64,000 nt of DNA from Boswellia sacra (lineage: Eukaryota; Streptophyta; Magnoliopsida; Sapindales; Burseraceae): the NCBI GenBank assembly GCA_013180625.2, contig SNVD02003473.1, positions 118,580 through 182,579 on the forward strand, given 5' to 3'. A model generated the notes under the pieces. It was not told the DNA's origin, did no database searches, and saw nothing but the letters and a program-made list of their open reading frames with translations. A program made the position numbers and the translations under genes. Shown piece after piece: positions 58,646-64,000 of this stretch (its first letter is position 1; every line of letters begins with the position of its first letter).

Positions 58646-60136
58646 TTACAAGAACAACTTCTCTTATCACGTCTCCCAAAAACAACGGTTATTGAAATGT
58701 ATCGAAATTTGGAACCTCCTTGGGCAGCAAAATGGTGAATGGTCTCGAGTCTCTTCTTATGTACCAAAGAATGGAAGCCCAAGTCACATCATGCATCATA
58801 TCATGTTCCAAGCAGTGGCATAACGAGAAAATTTTAGTGTTACACCTTTGGTATTAAAATGAAACATTTTCAAAAACTTGGCTCGGCTCCAGCCACCATC
58901 TGGTTCGCTGGTGGTTCCCAGTAAGTTCCGCGAAAGTTAGGCATCAATTGTAACTCGATTTCGAAAAGCTTGCAGTGGATTCCACGGAGTCATGGACATG
59001 TAGAGGGAAATCAAGGGTAAGTTTAAGATTGTTATACGCACTAAAAATTTATGCGAAGAAGTGTTGTAAAAAAAGTTAGTTATTAGCTATGGTGTGAGAA
59101 TAAGATAAGAATGTTTGATAAAATTGATTTTTCAAATTGATATGTTGTCTAAAAGCTACTAATATGTATTTGATAAACTTGTTTCTTAAAATTTAATTTT
59201 CAATACAAAATACTAAAATATACAACCTTTTTTTTAATTAAAAATTTTAAGTCAATTGAAATTATATTATTAAAAATAAATAAATTATTTTTTGTGTGTA
59301 AAATTATAATATTAAAATAATTAATATTTATTTAAAAAAAGAAAAGAAAAGAAAAACAAAAAGAGGCTTTCGGATAGCCATTGTCGCTGTAGTTGACCAC
59401 TGGTTAAGTGGCACATTCGACGACACTGCCATGCTACCATGATCATCGTCGACTGTCAATCCAAGATCTATTAATGTCATTGACAATTTGGTCAAAAATC
59501 GATAGGATCGAAAAATTGAAGTTTCAACACTGAAACTTTAAACGTTTCATCCTGTTCATTAGCTACATAAACAAAAAAACCATCAACAGTTCAAGGCAAA
59601 TCGGTCGACAGTGAGCATGATGGTGGTGATTGTGTCATCGATGCACCACACAATTGGTGGCTGACGACAGTTGTACTTCAACAGTTTCTGTTATTCTTTT
59701 CATAAAATTAATTTTAAAAATATAAATCTCAATAAATTTATAAAATTTCTATATTATAATATATTAAATAAATAATTAATTTAAAATTTAATATTGAAGG
59801 GTATTTTTAGATGTATATTATTTGAGAAGTTATAATAATTTTGATATTTTGATTTTTCTAAATTTTAACTTTTCAAAATCAGATTTATAAAAGTTGCCTC
59901 CTACATCTTTTAGAAATCTAATATAAAATATATTTTTGAAGTGAATAATACTAAATCTAAAACTCATTTATAATCAAGATTTTATACAATTTAAGTTGAC
60001 AAGATATTATTAGATGAACAATTATTATATCATTCAATTTAACATCGTTTATTTTTTTATGCATCTAGTGATAGTTTGTCAACTCAGATTGTATAAAAAA
60101 ATAATTATAGATGAGTTGAAAATATAGTATTACCCT
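58646..60136. other. AT-rich intergenic stretch
   Basis: No gene recognised. 58.69-58.82 kb has an open frame (LGQQNGEWSRVSSYVPKNGS) that reads like a protein fragment but belongs to no family I recognise. 59.37-59.68 kb is a less AT-rich patch without a frame. Confidence 0.4.
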
Positions 60137-60674
60137 TGTTATGGCCATAACAATATTAGGCCTCAATTATTTCTAATACAGTAAGCCCATTACTGTAGCC
60201 CATTATCTGGGCCCGTTATCTGGGTCCCACAATGACCCATCCTGGCTCAATTATTTCTAATACAGTAAACCCATTACTGTAGCCCATTATCTGGGCCCGT
60301 TATCTGGGTCCCACAATGACCCATCCTGGCTCAATTATTTCTAATACAGTAAGCCCATTACTGTAGCCCATTATCTGGGCCCGTTATCTGGGTCCCACAA
60401 TGGCCCATCCTGACTCCTATATAAACCCTCCGGATTATTGCTCAAGGTATGCACACTTTTCTGAACTTATTCTCTCTCAAGATTTCCTTCACTTTTGAGA
60501 GCTTCTCTCTCTAGGAAATTCTCCCAGAAAATTCTGGAGTGCCGGAAACTGACTTGAGCGTCGGAGGGTCTTCGCCGGCACCCCTGACTGTTTTCTTTTG
60601 CTTGCAAGACTGGACCCGACGTACGACCTGAGTTCCGACTCGCTTCCCGGTCGTCCAGAAACCGTGCATCAACA
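60137..60674 (+). repeat. 5' LTR of a gypsy element (538 bp)
   Basis: Starts TGTTATGGCCATAACA and ends CCGTGCATCAACA. It holds a TATA box (CCTATATAAACCC, about 60416-60428) and three 84-bp U3 repeats. It is followed immediately by a PBS-like TTGGCGCCGTCTGTGGGAA. Confidence 0.88.
60162..60413 (+). repeat. Three 84-bp tandem repeats in the LTR U3
   Basis: CTCAATTATTTCTAATACAG starts at 60162, 60246 and 60330. Each unit ends with GGGTCCCACAATG.CCCATCC. Copies differ at only a few bases and stop just before the TATA box, a position typical of enhancer repeats. Confidence 0.95.
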
Positions 60675-60693
60675 GTTGGCGCCGTCTGTGGGA
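60675..60693 (+). promoter_or_regulatory. Gypsy primer-binding-site region
   Basis: GTTGGCGCCGTCTGTGGGAA directly after the LTR, the leader motif commonly seen at this place in plant Ty3/gypsy elements. Confidence 0.8.
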
Positions 60694-60750
60694 ACCGACA
60701 ATTTAAGCCTCTTTAGTTGTTACTCCCATCCAAACGTACTCAAACACATC

Positions 60751-61590
60751 ATGAGTCACGAATCCTAACACTCGACCTCCCTAGAGGTTGACGAAGGAAT
60801 CGAGGTAGAAGCACCTCCCCGACACCGAAGGGTAGTCGATACAGGGAGAGCTTTAGTGATATCCTCTGGGGTAGGGCCTAATCTCAGGCAACCCCGACCT
60901 CCACTTAGAAGACCGAGGAAGGGCAAGACGAATCGATTAACTACCATGGAACATACCATGCGAAATTTCAGTGAACAAATGAATCATATGGTGACTATGT
61001 TCAACCAAGCATTTGGACAAAGTGCTCAGCAGGCTGCAAACACTGCTGGGAATAACCCAATTGGTGCCATGTTAGTACCTAATGTCCAGACGGATGTTGG
61101 TGGGCATCCTGATTTAGTCGCCTAGACTACTGAATTGCCTCGCCTTCAGGTCATTCAACCGAATCTTCCCCATCCTATTGTTCAAGGAGGGGATGGTCGC
61201 CCTAAGACTCCCTCTCCCTCGCATATCATATCTGAACAACAGTTAGCAGCAGTAGACCTTCGACACTCTCTGAACAAGAAGCGCCATACAAGCATTGAGC
61301 AGGTACCAAGGGGAAGTAATGTTGACCAGCTAGCCTATTCTTATCATGGTCCTTACGCTCCGGGGGGTAATTATCAGTCAAAAACAAACCACCCCCACCA
61401 GAAGAGTCTGACGTCCTCGTCGGAAGGATGTTGTTGTTGTCCTCCGCACTTTTCATCATCATGTGATCTTCCTCTCCCAAATAGCAATCCCACATGCTAC
61501 TGCCTCAGAATTAGATACTCCCTTTCTCTAACTCCCCTAGCTCCGATGATCAAGGATCTCGCCCGCATCCTTGTCCTACTGTCTCGCTAA
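60751..61590 (+). pseudogene. Degenerate gypsy gag leader
   Basis: The frame opens MSHES, hits a stop, and continues STSLEVDEGIEVEAPPRHRR, then a second piece with MRNFSEQMNHMVTMFNQAFG and a stop at 61124. A third frame runs to 61590. Its place after the LTR and PBS and the Pro/Arg-rich, glutamine-rich content fit the N-terminal part of a gypsy gag. The capsid core and zinc knuckle are not recognisable. The element is lost beyond about 61.6 kb, where another element in the opposite orientation follows. Confidence 0.65.
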
Positions 61591-61599
61591 AACTGGAGG

Positions 61600-62300
61600 A
61601 GCGACTTGGCTTGTTGGTGCCCACCCAATCAACCAAGTCTCTAAAGGCATTAGGAACTCACACGATTAACCTCAGTTTGTAGCTTTGCCCAAAACTACAA
61701 TAATATTGACAACTACCCCTAGCTGTCCACTTTAGAATTAAGCCTTGATGCAATGTGCTAGCTGCTCTCCCCGCTGCTACACTCTAATGGGCTGCATCAA
61801 GTCACCCAAACCCAATTCTGTCATGTGACTCCGGCCACACGCTGTTGTTGCAGATTTCTCCCCATGTAGCGCAATCATCCCCGATCAATTTACCCTCAAA
61901 TTGATGATGATTTGCAGTCTCTACTCAACTCCATTCCCCCATGGTGTTGAAAAAGCGCCACTGAAAATCCGCTCATGAACCGCACCCACGATTCTCTATC
62001 TTCTGGATTTAGAAGATACGACACCACATAACAACTTCGCTGCCTCAGTCCGTCGGGCAGGCTGTTGAAGACCTGTGCCTTCATTTCATTAGTGCATTCA
62101 CCCATGAAAGCACCATTTGTCACTACAATGCATCTCCATGATACCAGCACGCCAAATGAACTCTCCATGCTGAATATTCACCTCATTCAGCAGCTCATTT
62201 CACCATCCGCTGCTCCCTAGCCCGGATATATGCCACTGGTAAGGAACTGATGTCAGGGGGTCATTGCACCATCAGCCCTCTCACTGTAGTGATCACCCAT
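61600..62300. other. Junction region between two gypsy elements
   Basis: No domain is recognised. A minus open frame (62168-61896, with LRQRSCYVVSYLLNPEDRES) may be retroelement-derived but is not assignable. The boundary between the plus-strand and minus-strand elements must lie here. Confidence 0.35.
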
Positions 62301-62305
62301 ATCAA

Positions 62306-63630
62306 TCAATTGGTAAGGGTTTTTGGAAGTCCAGGACGCACCCCATTTGCATCCTTGACAGCTAACACCTCGAACCACCCCGCCAGATCCATATGTGCCA
62401 TCAAAAAGGACTCCATTCCCATGTCAAACCCCATCTCCAATTGCCTAGTTGACTGAAATGGCCTCACCTCATGTTTGCCACTAGTCAACACTTGAGCCTC
62501 CACCTCTACCGAATTCTCCCCATCCGGTATTGGATACCATACGCAAATAAGGAATCAAACCCACGTTATACTGAAGAAAAAACTCCATTCCCAGTATCAG
62601 CTCAAAATCACTCAATGGAACCACTGCCAAATTCACCCCGTCTTGGACAGTCCCTTGCCTTATGAGATCCGTCACAAATGAAGCACCACGTAAGCTTACT
62701 TTTGTCCTACTGCAAATATCCTTGTTTGGTCTTGCTAGACTCGGCTTCCCTAGTCTCCCCCTTGGAAACTCCAGCCTTCTTCCTTCCCTCGGGCTTCTTC
62801 CTCCCATGCATGGAAAATGCCTCAAAATGGAAGTCAACCAAACCATCTGCAACAGCAATTGTAGTTGGTAAATCTGTTACCCATTGCCTACGCAACTCTG
62901 TTTGCGCCCAAGGCTGCAATCCTGACACAAAGTTGAAAAGCTTGTCTTCATCCGACATATTCTTGATGTCCAACATCAAGGAGCTGAATTCCTTTATGTA
63001 CTCCCGCACGGGACCCGTGTGCTTGAGTTTCTTAAGGCTCTCCCTTGCGAGCCACCCCGCATTGCAAGGTAGGAATTGACCCTTCTATTCCCGTTTGAGT
63101 GTTTCCCACGTCTCAATGGCTGGTCTCACTGCATTGGCATCTTCTTGGATACGAGTGCGCCACCAAAGCGTCGCATCACCCACCAAATACATGCTAGTGA
63201 TGGTTACTTTCTCGGTCTCGGCCACTCTAGCAGCTTTGAAGTACTGCTCCATATCCCACAAGAAATTCTTTAGCTCTTTGGCATCCCTCATTCCGCCAAA
63301 TGGTTTCGGCTCTGGCACCTTGATTCCAGAATGGACAGCCCCCACTGCCCCAGATGCAGTACTCATTGCTTGCTTGATCACTTTAAGTTCATCCTTCATC
63401 TCTATGAGGCTTTACTTAAGCGTATCAGTCAAGGCAATGATGTCCTCCGAAATAGCATCAAATTTCTCGTCCACCTCACGCATGAACTCCACCAATGTTC
63501 TGTGCAAAGTTGCAATCTCAACCCCATGCATCTCCGAGTGCTCCATCAAGCTCCCCTCCTGTTGAGCTTGTGGTATGCCAACCAGCGGCTCTAACTGTGC
63601 CAATCTATCTTTGAACGTCTCCCCAGACAT
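62306..63630 (-). pseudogene. Gypsy gag-protease, truncated before RT
   Basis: ATG at 63630 opens MSGETFKDRLAQLEPLVGIP. After one in-frame stop (LTDTLK*SLIEM) it runs through IKVPEPKPFGGMRDAKELKN, FLWDMEQYFKAARV and TLWWRTRIQED, the plant gypsy capsid. After another stop it continues with YIKEFSSLMLDIKNMSDEDK and FNFVSGLQPWAQTELRRQ. A zinc knuckle WCFICDGSHKARDCP follows and then, in another frame over nearly the same bases, the protease C-terminus VNLAVVPLSDFELILGMEFF and YNVGLIPYL. This indicates a deletion of the protease active site. A last piece ending GLPKTLTN resembles the linker before RT. RT, RNase H and integrase are missing. Confidence 0.82.
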
Positions 63631-63787
63631 TATGCTCAAAAGATAACCAGAATGTGAGTAGGTAGAAACAAGTTACGCAAGATACCTTAAACCCCCGCTC
63701 GAATGCCACTTTGGCCCTCGTAGCCAAACTGGACCTCTTCGCCAGCTTGGCCCTCCTAGCCAACCTTGGCTCTCCTTGCCACAACTG

Positions 63788-63800
63788 GGCTCTGATACCA
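63788..63800 (-). promoter_or_regulatory. Primer binding site (tRNA-iMet) of the minus-strand gypsy
   Basis: TGGTATCAGAGCC on the minus strand, three bases from the LTR end CCTGTGACA at 63804. Confidence 0.9.
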
Positions 63801-63803
63801 CTT

Positions 63804-64000
63804 GTCACAGGACTTTTTTCTGATATGCGGATGGCCCTGCGATAGCGCTAAGCCTCCACTTAGCCAGCTACTCGATAAACCGCTTTGGAGGTTCTCACCG
63901 AGGTGTGCATAACTCAACTCACAATTTTTCGAGAATACACACAAAAGGATTTATGGAAGCACCGACTTCCAACTTTTCTTTTTATTGCCTCAAAGAAAAG
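63804..64000 (-). repeat. Partial 5' LTR of the minus-strand gypsy, cut by the window end
   Basis: The LTR ends ...CCTGTGACA (63804 on the plus strand reads TGTCACAGG). Its beginning lies beyond 64000, so the length is unknown. Confidence 0.8.

Overview
The window looks like gene-poor, transposon-rich nuclear DNA of a eudicot plant, probably woody. It is strongly AT-rich, its real genes have introns, and its mobile elements are plant types: Sirevirus-like Ty1/copia, Ty3/gypsy, MULE, hAT and CACTA. There are no bacterial signatures such as operons or Shine-Dalgarno sites. The exact genus cannot be fixed from sequence alone.

Only two genes look intact, both on the minus strand: a two-exon DC1 (C1-like zinc-finger) protein gene (20.8-22.0 kb) and a DUF247/UPF0481 gene (44.0-45.3 kb) with a probable 5'UTR intron. 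Nearly everything else is mobile DNA, pieces of genes moved by mobile DNA, or decayed duplicated gene copies.

Layout. 0.3-3.7 kb: three unrelated gene fragments in the same orientation (GH35 beta-galactosidase, proteasome subunit RPN10, phospholipase D), followed at 4.63 kb by a CACTA-type terminus. 4.65-12.45 kb: LTR remnants, a solo LTR with TSD CTTAC, a 513-bp hAT element, a FAN1 scrap and a second LTR-like block. 12.47-17.26 kb: a complete non-autonomous Sirevirus-like retrotransposon carrying only gag (TR-GAG type). 19-25 kb: the DC1 gene inside segments also found, diverged, at 32.6-37 and 43-48.5 kb. 25.4-26.3 kb: an hAT element. 27.94-30.42 kb: a non-autonomous MULE filled with a ~160-bp satellite-like array. 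33.0-33.95 kb: another hAT element. 34.1-36.6 kb: a large LTR-like insertion. 37.4-43.0 kb: a FAN1 nuclease pseudogene whose intron holds a gag-only copia element, whose 3' LTR in turn holds a Pack-MULE with a JmjC-demethylase fragment. 48.1 kb: a second FAN1 scrap. 49.56-50.49 kb: a MITE-like element carrying a germin-like signal-peptide ORF. 52.30-58.64 kb: a 6.3-kb MULE with ~125-bp TIRs and a perfect 9-bp TSD; it encodes a broken mudrA transposase and a convergent DUF1985 gene, the latter interrupted by a 513-bp hAT. 60.1-64 kb: two truncated gypsy elements in opposite orientations.

There is no cooperating gene pathway here. The biology is transposon nesting, gene-fragment capture and local segmental duplication. 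Element ends and target-site duplications were found by eye and are exact where stated; family names rest on recognised protein motifs.
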